Shown: piece by piece, positions 7,008 to 15,593 of the stretch
Numbering within the stretch: position 1 is the first letter of the stretch
How the letters are laid out: every line of letters starts with the position of its first letter
NCBI GenBank assembly: GCA_035352715.1
Contig: DAOPYE010000030.1
Location: 1-26,298 of the forward strand
Direction of reading: 5' to 3'
Origin: DAOPYE01 sp035352715
GTDB taxonomy: Bacteria > Acidobacteriota > Holophagae > Holophagales > Holophagaceae
Length of the DNA: 26,298 nt
Notes under the pieces: generated by a model
Seen by the model: the letters and a program-made list of their open reading frames with translations, nothing else
What the model was told of the DNA's origin: nothing
Database searches by the model: none
Made by a program: the position numbers and the translations under genes

Positions 7008-8117
7008 CTACTTCTGCTTGAGGGCTTCCATCACGGCGAAGAAGGCGGGCTTGGGCTTGCCGTCGCGGCCCCACAGCAGCGGGTAGTTCACGCGGCCGCG
7101 GATGGGGAAGTCGTTCAGCCAGGAATTGCGATCCGTCACGCCCCAGAAGGTGACGCGGCTGAAGACCGCCTGGTGCTTCTTGATCAGGCGAAAGAGCCCG
7201 GCGTAGTGCTCGCCGAGGCGCTTCTGCTCCTTGTCGGGCAGGCCGTTCGTGTAGATGTTGGTCTCGGTCTTGAGCGCACGCTGTTTCGACAGATCCGCGC
7301 CCCACATATCGGGCGAGGTGGGCAGCACGTCCATATCCAGCTCGGTCAGCGCAACTTTCACGCCCTGGGCGGAAAGACCCATGATCACGGCTTCGATTTC
7401 ATCCAGCGTGGGACCGGCGATGTTGTAGTGGGCCTGCTCGCCCACGGCATCGATGCGGATGCCCTTGGCCTTCAGGGAAGCCACCAGCTTTTCAACGGCC
7501 TTGCGCTTGGCAGGCTTCCACAGATTGAAGTCGTTGTAGTAGAGCTGGGCGTTGGGGTCCGCCTCGTGGGCGAATTCGAAGGCCTTCTCGATAAAGTCGG
7601 GACCGATGCAGCGGCTCCAGCCGGTCTGGCGCAGCGTGCCGTCGTCCTCGAAGGCCTCGTTCACCACGTCCCAGCCCCCGATCCGACCGCGGTAGCGGCC
7701 GGCAACGGCCTTGATGTGTTCGTGCATCCGCGTGAGCAGGGTTTCGCGATCCACGGGCTTTCCGGCTTCGTTCTGGAACACCCAGCGGGGCGTCTGCTGG
7801 TGCCAGACCAGGGTGTGGCCCACCACGAACATGCCTGCAGCCGTTCCCATCTCCACATAGCGATCCGCAGGCTCGAAGTTGTAGCTATCCGCCTTGGGAT
7901 GCACGGCTTCCCACTTCAGCAGGTTTTCGGGTGTCACGCTGTTGAAGTGCTTCAGCACGATGGCGCGATCGGCCGCATCGGCGCCGTCGGACACGCGCTG
8001 ATTCACGGCAGCGCCGAGGTAAACGCCAGAGGGCATGAACTGCTTGAGGGCCGGAGCTTCCTGAGCGGTGGCCGTCAGCGCCACCAGGGCGAACAGGGGC
8101 GAAAGTCGTTTGAGCAT
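7008..8117 (-). CDS. Secreted endo-1,4-beta-xylanase, GH10
   Basis: The 369-residue protein starts at ATG 8117 (MLKRLSPLFALVALTATAQ), which gives a normal signal peptide and has GGAG five bases upstream; longer readings lack this. A single GH10 domain fills the rest: VTPENLLKWEAVHP near the start, GHTLVWHQQTP, WDVVNEAF with acid/base Glu154, and ALTELDMDV with nucleophile Glu259, a spacing normal for the family. WGVTDRNSWLND closes the barrel. It should cleave internal beta-1,4 bonds of xylan outside the cytoplasm. No carbohydrate-binding module or dockerin is attached. It is transcribed divergently from the dockerin protease across 226 bp. Confidence 0.95.
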   Translation of the reverse strand: MLKRLSPLFALVALTATAQEAPALKQFMPSGVYLGAAVNQRVSDGADAADRAIVLKHFNSVTPENLLKWEAVHPKADSYNFEPADRYVEMGTAAGMFVVGHTLVWHQQTPRWVFQNEAGKPVDRETLLTRMHEHIKAVAGRYRGRIGGWDVVNEAFEDDGTLRQTGWSRCIGPDFIEKAFEFAHEADPNAQLYYNDFNLWKPAKRKAVEKLVASLKAKGIRIDAVGEQAHYNIAGPTLDEIEAVIMGLSAQGVKVALTELDMDVLPTSPDMWGADLSKQRALKTETNIYTNGLPDKEQKRLGEHYAGLFRLIKKHQAVFSRVTFWGVTDRNSWLNDFPIRGRVNYPLLWGRDGKPKPAFFAVMEALKQK

Positions 8118-8343
8118 GAGGTCTCCATAAAGTGGACACGTTGGGGCAAGCAGTATGAGGGTGGGCCTGGAACTTCGCCAGACAGCGTCGCGAACCCATG
8201 AGAATGGACCATTGAACGTCCAAAGAGGTTTCATGCGGGTTCGGCATTTTTTGGGGACACGCGCAGGCCATCGCGTGGAAGGATCGTTCCTACACAAGTC
8301 GACCCCAACGGCCGAGTGCAGCTTATTCGTTAGGAGACATCAC
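8118..8343. promoter_or_regulatory. Divergent intergenic region between xylanase and dockerin-protease
   Basis: This 226 bp gap must hold both promoters. I can see a small dyad TGGAC-N8-GTCCA at 8205-8222, a run of six T at 8247-8252, and a hairpin CACGCG-N8-CGCGTG at 8258-8277 in the presumed 5' leader of the protease. No riboswitch consensus is recognisable; in particular it does not match the GEMM c-di-GMP motif. Promoter boxes cannot be assigned with confidence. Confidence 0.35.
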
Positions 8344-10551
8344 ATGCCAATCTTGCACCCACGCCCGCACCTGCTCGGGGCTCTATGCGGGAATCTGGTC
8401 GCTGGCGGCATGCCTCTCGCGTCCATGGAAGCCACGCCCGCCCAGGTCCCGCAGCCCCAGCCGGCCGAACAAGCCCTGGCCCACGTTCTGGGCACCCGCC
8501 CCCAACTGGGGTTGAACGTGGATCACAGCTTCAAGGCCACGCACACCCTTAGGAACCCCTACGGCCAGACCGCGGTGCGCCTCCAGCAGTATTTCCAGAA
8601 CGTCAAGGTTCTGGGCGGCGAAGTCATCGTCCGCTGCGACCGCCAGGGAAAGCTCCAGGAAAGCCAGAGCTTCGCGCGCACTGTGGCGCTGTCGCCCACT
8701 CTGCCCTCCGTCACGCCCAGCCTTGATGAAGACCAGGCCCTGGCCATCGCCACGAAGGATGTGAATCCCACCACCGACTGGGCCTTCGCGCCCAAAATGG
8801 AGCTTCTGGTCTTCCAGGATGACGGCCGCCGCCCAACGCTTTTGGGGCCATCGCCCCTGCAAGGAACGCCCGGATGGCGACTGGCGTACCGGGTCCATAC
8901 GACCCTGGAAGCCGAGAACGATATCCGCTACACGGACTATCTGATCGACGCGCAGAACGGGCACATCCTGAAGCGGTGGAACGCGCTCCAGACCGCAACC
9001 CCCACGGCTTCGGGCAAGGGATTCTATGCCGGCGACGTGACCCTGGATGTCTCGCTCTCCGATGATGGAACAAAGACGGAACTGCGCGATCAGACGCGGG
9101 GCACCCAGCCGCATCCCATCTACCCCTTCGCCAAATCCGGCAATCTGTTCCTGAACATGCGGCACCTTGATGACGGCAGCGATACCTACAGGTTCGGCGG
9201 GGTCTACACCAACGCGCCGGGATCCCCCTGGGGCGATGGTTCGCTCTACAACGACGACGGGACCACGGATACCTCTGGCACCCCTTCGGGGCAGTCGGTG
9301 GCGGTCGACGCCTACATCGGTACGGCAGCCACCTGGGACTTCTACACGAAGATCCTGGGCTGGGCCGGCGTGGATAACATGGACAGCGCCGCCTTCACCC
9401 GAATCCACATCGGGCACAACTACGCGAACGCCTTCTGGTCGGATGATCTCTTCGGCATGAGCTACGGCGATGGCAGCCTCGCCGAAGGGTATGGCCCCCT
9501 CACGACGGTGGATATCGCCGCCCACGAGATCTCCCACGGCGTCACCTTCAGCCTGGGCGGCCTGGATTACGTCGGGGAATCCGGCGGCTTGAACGAGTCC
9601 TTCTCGGATATCTTCGGCAAGCTCGTCGATATCTGGTACAAGGGCGGCCAGGGGACCACGGTCCCGGCCACGCTGCCCGCGGGCGTGGACTGGACCTTCG
9701 GGAAATGCCTCATCCCCGATCCCAGCAACCCCGGCGATCCGAGCACCTGGCTGCCGCTTCGATCCATCATTCGTCCCAGTTGGGATTGGTTAAGCGCCGA
9801 TTTCTGGACCCCCGGCATCGGCAACTATTCCGATGTCCACTACTCGTCGGGCCCCCTGAACCGCTTCTTCTACTTCCTGACCAACGGGGCCTCGACGAGC
9901 GTCGGTGCCGATAACTACAGCCCGTTCTTCCCGGATGGGTTCACGGGCATTGATCTGGATACCGCGGCCAAGCTGTTGTTCACCACGCGCCAGCAATTGA
10001 CAAGCACGGCGACCTACGCAGAGGCCCGCACAACAACCATCGCCGTCGCTGATGGCATCGGAGTCGCCGCCGGCGCCGCCGTGCGGAACGCCTTCGCGGC
10101 GATCAACGTCGGCCCCCGCAGCAGCGCACTGACCCTCACGCGCAATGGGGCCGCGAGCAAGGACACCAGCCTGGGCGGCATGTTCGTCCCCGGAAGCTCC
10201 GCCACCTTCACGGCGAGCACCGCTGCGACGTGGTCCCTGCTGGAACCCGCCGCTGGAACGCTTTCCCCCAATGCCGACGGCACCCAGGCCACGTTCACCG
10301 CGGGCGGCACCCCTGGCATCTACCACATCAACGCCAGCGGCTCCGGCGCGACGAACACCTTCGCCGTCACGATCTTCCAGCCGGATGTCGATGGCGATGG
10401 CGTGGTGGATGCCCTGGACTTCGGCCGTTTGGCCTACGCCGAATGCACCTCCGATCCGGCCCTCACCGCCGCCTGCGATCTGAATGGCGATGGCATCGCC
10501 AATCAACTCGATACCGGCATGTTCGACGCTGCCATCACGGGCAATTTCTGA
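8344..10551 (+). CDS. Secreted M4 (thermolysin-like) metalloprotease with Ig-like and dockerin domains
   Basis: The 735-residue protein starts at ATG 8344, with AGGAG eight bases upstream and a signal-like N-terminus. Residues ~40-220 form an FTP/PepSY-type propeptide. The peptidase has zinc motif His394-Glu395-Ile-Ser-His398 and third ligand Glu418 in GGLNESFSD; the 24-residue spacing equals that of thermolysin. His499 in VHYSSGPLNR matches thermolysin His231. A short Ig-like segment (about 610-675) leads to a C-terminal type I dockerin with two calcium loops, DVDGDGVVDALD (681-692) and DLNGDGIANQLD (712-723). Dockerins bind cohesins, and the next gene, 14 nt downstream, ends in a cohesin-like domain. 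I infer an exported protease held on the surface by its neighbour. Confidence 0.92.
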   Translation: MPILHPRPHLLGALCGNLVAGGMPLASMEATPAQVPQPQPAEQALAHVLGTRPQLGLNVDHSFKATHTLRNPYGQTAVRLQQYFQNVKVLGGEVIVRCDRQGKLQESQSFARTVALSPTLPSVTPSLDEDQALAIATKDVNPTTDWAFAPKMELLVFQDDGRRPTLLGPSPLQGTPGWRLAYRVHTTLEAENDIRYTDYLIDAQNGHILKRWNALQTATPTASGKGFYAGDVTLDVSLSDDGTKTELRDQTRGTQPHPIYPFAKSGNLFLNMRHLDDGSDTYRFGGVYTNAPGSPWGDGSLYNDDGTTDTSGTPSGQSVAVDAYIGTAATWDFYTKILGWAGVDNMDSAAFTRIHIGHNYANAFWSDDLFGMSYGDGSLAEGYGPLTTVDIAAHEISHGVTFSLGGLDYVGESGGLNESFSDIFGKLVDIWYKGGQGTTVPATLPAGVDWTFGKCLIPDPSNPGDPSTWLPLRSIIRPSWDWLSADFWTPGIGNYSDVHYSSGPLNRFFYFLTNGASTSVGADNYSPFFPDGFTGIDLDTAAKLLFTTRQQLTSTATYAEARTTTIAVADGIGVAAGAAVRNAFAAINVGPRSSALTLTRNGAASKDTSLGGMFVPGSSATFTASTAATWSLLEPAAGTLSPNADGTQATFTAGGTPGIYHINASGSGATNTFAVTIFQPDVDGDGVVDALDFGRLAYAECTSDPALTAACDLNGDGIANQLDTGMFDAAITGNF

Positions 10552-10565
10552 TTGGGATGACAGCC

Positions 10566-11975
10566 ATGAAAACCTTGAGATTCCTCATCCCAACGCTTCT
10601 ATTCAGCGCCTTCATCGCCTGCGGCGGCGGCCACCACGCTGCGCCGGATCCCGTCATCACCATCACGCCCGGATCGCCGACGGTGCTGCCCAGCAATAGC
10701 CTCCAATTCAAAGCCTCCATCGCCAACCTCGACAACCAGAATGTGATGTGGTCCGTCGACGAGGCAAACGGCGGCACCATCACATCCACCGGGCTCTACA
10801 CCGCGCCGGGCAGCGGCGGACCCTTCCACGTGACAGCCACGGCCCTGGGCAACACGTCCAAAAACGCCAAGGCCATCGTCGCGCTGGGAATCTCTACCCC
10901 CATCAACGTGGCCCTGAGCAAGAAAGCCCTCACCCTGGGCGTCGGCCAGACCTACACCTTCGCCGCCACGATCGCCAATGACACAGCCAACCAGGGGCTG
11001 CTTTGGAGCGTCGTTGAAAGCAATGGCGGAACGGTGACCTCCGCGGGGGTCTACACCGCTCCGGCCCTCCCCGGCTGCTTCCATCTGCGGGCCTCCGCCA
11101 AGGCGGATACGGCCAAGTACGATGAGGTCACCCTCACCATCCAGGCCGCGGCACCGGTCGTCACCAGCGTGACCGTAAGCCTGGACGCCTCCCAGCTCAC
11201 GCTGCCCACCAGCGGCACCCACGCCTTCACCGCGAACGTCGCCAACGACGCCACTTCCGCTGGGGTGTGGTGGAGCATCCTGGAAGCCGACGGCGGCACG
11301 GTGGACGCGAATGGCCAGTACACCGCACCCAGCGCGACGGGCACGTACCACATCCAGGCCACCAGCAAGATCGATCCCAGCCGATCGGCCGTCGCAACGC
11401 TCTCGGTCGTCGCGGCGGGCACTGCGGTCAACTGTCTGATCTACACCAACCCCACCGACGCGGAGGATCAGTGGCGCACCATCCAGATCGATAACTGGAC
11501 CGATGAAAAGGGGCTAAACCACCAATCCACCGACACGGAGAAACTGCTGCTGGTGAAAGCCCCCAAGGGCACGGTCGGACGCGGATGGGGGCTCAACTTC
11601 GAATACGACGCGAACCTGCTCGAGATCGATATGGCCAACACGATCGATCTGTCGAATACCAGCTATCTCGGTGAATGCGCCACACTGGCGCCGCAAACCC
11701 CCACGGGCAACTTCCTGACCATCGGTCGCTTTGCCGAGAACTACTGGAGTTTCAGATACTACGACCGGACCAAGAAGGTCTGGACGTGGGTGAGATCGAT
11801 CCCCCTGGAGGGTCCCATCCTCCTGGTGACCCTCAAGCTCAAGGCGGGCGCCAGCCTTTCCTACGGTCAGATCCTGCCCTTCAATGTCTCGAAGGCCGGT
11901 GTGGTGGACGCCAAGGGGAACTCCCTGACCAGTACCCATGTCCTGATGGGCACGCTGAAAGCCGTCTACAAATAG
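10566..11975 (+). CDS. Lipoprotein with three Ig-like repeats and a C-terminal cohesin-like domain
   Basis: The 469-residue protein begins MKTLRFLIPTLLFSAFIAC, a lipoprotein signal with lipid-carrying Cys19 followed by GGG, fitting an outer-membrane lipoprotein. An upstream ATG at 10557 is possible but too close to the ribosome site. Three bacterial Ig-like repeats (about 29-320) each contain a W-S-x-x-E-x-x-G-G-T segment ending in YTAP. The last ~145 residues resemble a cohesin: GWGLNFEYDANLLEIDM matches the cohesin strand with YDxxxLE, and ILLVTLKLKAGA, then VVDAKGNSLTSTHVLMGTL, matches its closing strands. The gene follows the dockerin protease by 14 nt and ends in a strong terminator. Likely role: a membrane-anchored scaffold for dockerin proteins. 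The cohesin call rests on pattern, not on a search. Confidence 0.85.
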   Translation: MKTLRFLIPTLLFSAFIACGGGHHAAPDPVITITPGSPTVLPSNSLQFKASIANLDNQNVMWSVDEANGGTITSTGLYTAPGSGGPFHVTATALGNTSKNAKAIVALGISTPINVALSKKALTLGVGQTYTFAATIANDTANQGLLWSVVESNGGTVTSAGVYTAPALPGCFHLRASAKADTAKYDEVTLTIQAAAPVVTSVTVSLDASQLTLPTSGTHAFTANVANDATSAGVWWSILEADGGTVDANGQYTAPSATGTYHIQATSKIDPSRSAVATLSVVAAGTAVNCLIYTNPTDAEDQWRTIQIDNWTDEKGLNHQSTDTEKLLLVKAPKGTVGRGWGLNFEYDANLLEIDMANTIDLSNTSYLGECATLAPQTPTGNFLTIGRFAENYWSFRYYDRTKKVWTWVRSIPLEGPILLVTLKLKAGASLSYGQILPFNVSKAGVVDAKGNSLTSTHVLMGTLKAVYK

Positions 11976-11992
11976 ACGCGCTCCGTTCACCG

Positions 11993-12026
11993 AAAAGGCA
12001 GGCGCATCTCGCGCCTGCCTTTTTTG
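11993..12026. terminator. Bidirectional rho-independent terminator
   Basis: AAAAGGCAGGCGC at 11993-12005, a 5-base loop ATCTC, and GCGCCTGCCTTTT at 12011-12023 form a perfect 13 bp stem with a T-run on the plus strand and an A/T-run on the other side. It lies between the convergent cohesin-lipoprotein gene and the DUF1893 gene and can serve both. Confidence 0.9.
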
Positions 12027-12032
12027 TAGGTC

Positions 12033-12455
12033 CTACTGACTTCGCTGCTGGACGCGCTGTTTCAGTTTCTCGATCTCGCGACGGGCGATCTCGAGATCAG
12101 TGATCGCCAGGAAGGTGTCCTCGGTGGAACAGGCGATGCGATCCACCACTTCCACGGCGTCAAAGGAGATGCCGCTGGTTTCCAGGACAGGGATGGCGCG
12201 CCGGCTGAGGGTCCGGGTCCAGATCCGGGTGATGCCCAGATCCGCCAGCAGGAACGCGGCGGCGCGCCCCGTCACGCGATCCAGCAGCAGGGCCTCTTTC
12301 CACGGGATATCCAGATGTTCCCTTTGGTGGACCTGCAGATCAAACAGGGGATGCAGCCAATGCTTGTCGCTGGAGAACAGCAACTCGTCCCCCCGGAGGA
12401 CACGAAGCGTCAGCGTCTCGCCCAGGCGCTCGTGAAAGACTTCCGGCTGCAGCAT
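12033..12455 (-). CDS. DUF1893 domain protein
   Basis: The 140-residue protein starts at MLQPEVFHERL. LRVLRGDELLFSSDKHWLHPLFDL followed by LLLDRVTGRAAAFLLADLGITRIWTRTLSRRAIPVLE matches the DUF1893 family (PF08973), which I recall as related in fold to nucleoside deaminases but of unknown function. A C-terminal helix (ITDLEIARREIEKLKQRVQQ) looks like a short coiled coil. Its ATG shares one base with the stop of the upstream membrane-protein gene (TGATG), so the two are translationally coupled and probably functionally linked. Confidence 0.82.
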   Translation of the reverse strand: MLQPEVFHERLGETLTLRVLRGDELLFSSDKHWLHPLFDLQVHQREHLDIPWKEALLLDRVTGRAAAFLLADLGITRIWTRTLSRRAIPVLETSGISFDAVEVVDRIACSTEDTFLAITDLEIARREIEKLKQRVQQRSQ

Positions 12456-13027
12456 CAGCGCTGGGCATCCCGCGAGATGAAACGCTCCATCAATCCGATC
12501 ACCGCACACCCGCCAAGGATCTGGAGCAGGGCGCCGGGAAGCCGCATCACGAGGCCTTTCAGTGCCGGATCCAGGCCATTCGAGAGGGCCAATCCCATCA
12601 GCAGCGCCTGATGCATCGCGACGATCGCCGCGAGGGAAACCAAGCGCACGCCCCACGTTGCAACACCACCGCGGGAACGCCCTTTCGAGAAGAGGGGCGA
12701 AAACACGACCGCGAGCAGCCCCAGGGCCATGGAGCTGAGGATCACGCCCATGAGCGCGGAGGGCCGGGGCATGCCGGTGAGGGCAAAGCTGATCAGGGGC
12801 GAGCCCAGGGCCGTGAGCAGAGCGCAGGAAAGGCCGAATTCCCAACCGGCGATCAGCGTGAAGAAGAACAGGGGCATCAGCGCCGGGCCGCCGCCGGGGA
12901 TATGGTGCGCGAGCGCCGGAAGGATCACATTCCCGGCAATCAGGCACAGGCTTGCGATGTAGAGCCTCGGACTACGAAGGCCCATGCTGCCTGCGTTCAG
13001 GGTGGCGCTTGGATTCATGTGCGACAT
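12455..13027 (-). CDS. Putative ECF-type transporter substrate-binding (S) membrane protein
   Basis: The 190-residue protein is very hydrophobic with five or six predicted membrane segments (IASLCLIAGNVILPALAHHI, ALMPLFFFTLIAGWEFGL, a third near LTALGSPLISFALTG, then SALMGVILSSMALGLLAVVF, LVSLAAIVAMHQALL, ALLQILGGCAVIGLM). Size and topology, with the IPGGGPALMPLFF segment, suggest an ECF S-component-like protein for vitamin or metabolite uptake; no ligand can be named. I chose ATG 13027 (MSHMNPS) because AAGGTG lies six bases upstream. No EcfA or EcfT gene is in the window, so it would need a shared energising module. Confidence 0.7.
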   Translation of the reverse strand: MSHMNPSATLNAGSMGLRSPRLYIASLCLIAGNVILPALAHHIPGGGPALMPLFFFTLIAGWEFGLSCALLTALGSPLISFALTGMPRPSALMGVILSSMALGLLAVVFSPLFSKGRSRGGVATWGVRLVSLAAIVAMHQALLMGLALSNGLDPALKGLVMRLPGALLQILGGCAVIGLMERFISRDAQR

Positions 13028-13055
13028 CGGTTCACCTTTTCGTGATGGCATCGCC

Positions 13056-13097
13056 GTGAAAAACGATGGCGGCGTCAGGAACATCTTTCCGCCGCCA
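13056..13097 (-). terminator. Rho-independent terminator after the GH3 gene
   Basis: On the minus strand TGGCGGCG (from 13097), a loop of about 15 bases, then CGCCGCCA and TCGTTTTTC. The 8 bp GC stem and the U-run lie 37 nt beyond the GH3 stop, which makes the ECF/DUF1893 pair a separate transcription unit. Confidence 0.75.
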
Positions 13098-13133
13098 AAG
13101 GATGGCGCAAACGGCATGGATCGCCAAGGGCGA

Positions 13134-15518
13134 TCAGGGGATCTGTTCGACCTGGGCAGAGCTCTCCATCCGCCAAGGGCCCTTGATCTCGCGCACATCG
13201 CCCGCGAGCGTGGCCCGGCCCTGCAATCGGATATCCGAACTGGACGCGCCGATCAGGATCTCGAAATCGCCGGGTTCCACGATGCGGCGCATCTCGGGAC
13301 CCGTGAAGGCGAGCATATCGGTGGGGATGGTGAAGCGAACCCTGGCGCATTGTCCCGGATCCAGATCCACCCGGGCAAAGGCCTTGAGCTCCCGCACGGG
13401 GCGCACGACGCTGGAAAGCAGATCCTTGACGTACAGCTGGACGACCTCGCGGCCCGGATGCTCGCCGATATTGGCGATTTCGCAGGTGACAACGATCTCG
13501 CCATCCATGGGAATCCCGGCAGGCGCAATCTCCAGCGCGCGGTATTCGAACTCGGTGTAGCAGCGGCCAAACCCAAAGGGATAGCGGCTGCCGAAGTGGA
13601 AGGCGATGGGCGTCCCCGCACTCTTCATCTTGTGGTTGTAGTAGTAGGGAACGGCCCCCACCGAGAGGGGCACCGAGAAGGGCAGACGGCCCGTGGGCGA
13701 GATGCGGCCAGCCAGCAGCTCGGCGATAGCCGTGCCACCCTCCTGGCCGGGGGCGAAGCCCATGACCAGGGCTGCGACGCGGTCTTCCAGGCCCTCCAGG
13801 TTGTAGGGTCGCCCCCCCGTCATGATCACGATGGTGGGCGTGCCCGTGTTTACGACCGCTTCGAGCAACTGCTGCTGGACGCCGGGAAGCACCAGGGATC
13901 CCGCATCGGACCCTTCGCCCACGGTGCCGGTCTGGAACAAACCCGCCAGATCGCCCACGAAGACAACGGCCACCTGGGCCGAAGCGGCGCAGGCCGCAGC
14001 GGCTTGGATGCCCGAGGTGTCCGTGGAAACGGGGGAAGTGCGCTGGGCCATGCGCGTGGGATCCGCGTCGCCGGGGAAGACCGGCGCACCGGCCTCGCGG
14101 CGCTCCAGGATGGCGCAGCCCTTGGCGTAGCGAACCTTGTCCTTACCGTAGATGGCCTGGATCGCCTGAAGCGGCGTGGTGACGGCGCTCGCTCCTTCCT
14201 CGGAGCTGTTGATGATGAGATGGACGGGGAAGCTGTAGCCGCCAAGCATCGCCAGGGGATCATCCGCCGTGGGACCGATCACGGCGATGGAGGCGACAGC
14301 ATCGGGCATCACCGGCAGGGCGTCGCGGTTCTCCAGCAGCACCAGGGACTGCCGGGCCAGTTCCAGGGCCGCGGCCCGCGTCTCGGGCGCCTGCAGGCTG
14401 AGTCCGCGCTCATCCACGTAGGGGTGCTCGAAGAGTCCCAGGCGGAACTTCTCGCGCAGCACGCGCGCGGTCGCCGCATCAATGGTCTCCATGGTGATCA
14501 GGCCCTTGACCAGGGCTTCCGGCAGATGCTGAACGCAGTCGACGCCCGGCGTTTCGACATCAAGCCCCGCGTTGAAGGCCTGGGCTGCGGCCTCGCCGTA
14601 ATCCGCCGCAACGCCGTGATGATCGTGCAGCAGGTTGATGCCGATGTAGTCCGCCACGATGATGCCGTCGAAGCCCCACTCCTCGCGCAGGATCTGCGTC
14701 AGCAGGCGCCTGGAGGAATGGCACGGCTCGTTGTCGATGTCGTGGTAGGCCGGCATCACCGAACCCGCGTTGGCCTGACGCACCGCCATTTCGAAGGGCA
14801 GCAAGAACGTGTCGTTCAGCTCGCGGAAACCGAGATGCACCGGCGCATGGTTTCGCGCGCCCTCGCTGAAGGAATGCCCAGCAAAGTGCTTGAGGGTGGC
14901 CAGCATGTCGCGCTTCTCGCCCTGCAATCCGCGCACGAAGCGCGTCGCCAGGACGCCCACCAGGTAGGGGTCTTCGCCCAGGGTCTCTTCAGTACGGCCC
15001 CAGCGGACATCGCGAGAGACATCCAGCACGGGGGCCAGCGCATGGTGGCAACCGGCGCTGCGGGCCTCGCGCCCGATGGCCGTGGCGGCGGCCTGAACCA
15101 GCTCCGGGTTCCACGAAGCGGCGTGATTGAGGGCGGAGGGAAAGAGGGTCGCGCCCCGGGCCATGAGGCCCACCAGCACCTCCTCGTGGTTCATGGCGGG
15201 GATGCCCAGGCGGGTCTCCTCCACCAGGGTCTTCTGAAGCCGATTGAAGGCCCGGATGCCCTTATCCGCATCCACGCTGTACGTCCCTAACGCGCGGGAC
15301 ACCTGGCCCAGACCGTGGCGCATCAGCTCCTTGGGCGAGATCGTTCTCTCCCGCGCGATGAAGCCATCGTCGTTGCGGAACTGGTGCTCGCCGTCCTCGG
15401 AAAGCCTCAGCCACAGGCCGTGCAACTGGGCCAGCTTCTCATCGAGCGTCATCCGCCCCAGCAGATCCGAGACGCGCGCCTCGATGGAAAGGGATGGATC
15501 CTGATAGGGATGGGACAT
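13134..15518 (-). CDS. GH3 beta-glycosidase (beta-glucosidase or beta-xylosidase)
   Basis: The 794-residue protein has the full GH3 layout: the N-terminal barrel (RVSDLLGRMTLDEKLAQL to about 370), with KHFAGHSFSEG for substrate binding and nucleophile Asp290 in GIIVADYIG; the alpha/beta sandwich domain; and a C-terminal fibronectin-III-like domain (GREVVQLYVKD onward). No signal peptide is present, so it is probably cytoplasmic and acts on imported oligosaccharides. The ATG at 15518 has AGGAG six bases upstream. The secreted GH10 xylanase nearby makes xylo-oligosaccharides a reasonable substrate, but specificity cannot be read from sequence alone. An OmpR-type regulator lies 75 bp upstream. 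Confidence 0.93.
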   Translation of the reverse strand: MSHPYQDPSLSIEARVSDLLGRMTLDEKLAQLHGLWLRLSEDGEHQFRNDDGFIARERTISPKELMRHGLGQVSRALGTYSVDADKGIRAFNRLQKTLVEETRLGIPAMNHEEVLVGLMARGATLFPSALNHAASWNPELVQAAATAIGREARSAGCHHALAPVLDVSRDVRWGRTEETLGEDPYLVGVLATRFVRGLQGEKRDMLATLKHFAGHSFSEGARNHAPVHLGFRELNDTFLLPFEMAVRQANAGSVMPAYHDIDNEPCHSSRRLLTQILREEWGFDGIIVADYIGINLLHDHHGVAADYGEAAAQAFNAGLDVETPGVDCVQHLPEALVKGLITMETIDAATARVLREKFRLGLFEHPYVDERGLSLQAPETRAAALELARQSLVLLENRDALPVMPDAVASIAVIGPTADDPLAMLGGYSFPVHLIINSSEEGASAVTTPLQAIQAIYGKDKVRYAKGCAILERREAGAPVFPGDADPTRMAQRTSPVSTDTSGIQAAAACAASAQVAVVFVGDLAGLFQTGTVGEGSDAGSLVLPGVQQQLLEAVVNTGTPTIVIMTGGRPYNLEGLEDRVAALVMGFAPGQEGGTAIAELLAGRISPTGRLPFSVPLSVGAVPYYYNHKMKSAGTPIAFHFGSRYPFGFGRCYTEFEYRALEIAPAGIPMDGEIVVTCEIANIGEHPGREVVQLYVKDLLSSVVRPVRELKAFARVDLDPGQCARVRFTIPTDMLAFTGPEMRRIVEPGDFEILIGASSSDIRLQGRATLAGDVREIKGPWRMESSAQVEQIP

Positions 15519-15593
15519 GGGATCTCCTCATTTTCCAGAACAGATATTGCCCCCTGTCCCCGCCTTGCGGAACAGATACCTCGGACAGAGATT

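Noticed and set aside
7008..8297. Longer 429-residue form of the xylanase
   Set aside because: The extra 60 residues precede a clear signal peptide and ribosome site at 8117, so they are not translated.
8118..8343. c-di-GMP (GEMM) riboswitch ahead of the dockerin protease
   Set aside because: A CACGCG hairpin is present, but the conserved GEMM core and tetraloop receptor are not.
12984..15290. 768-codon plus-strand open frame opposite the GH3 gene
   Set aside because: The minus strand encodes a full GH3 enzyme with all motifs; this frame has no known domain.
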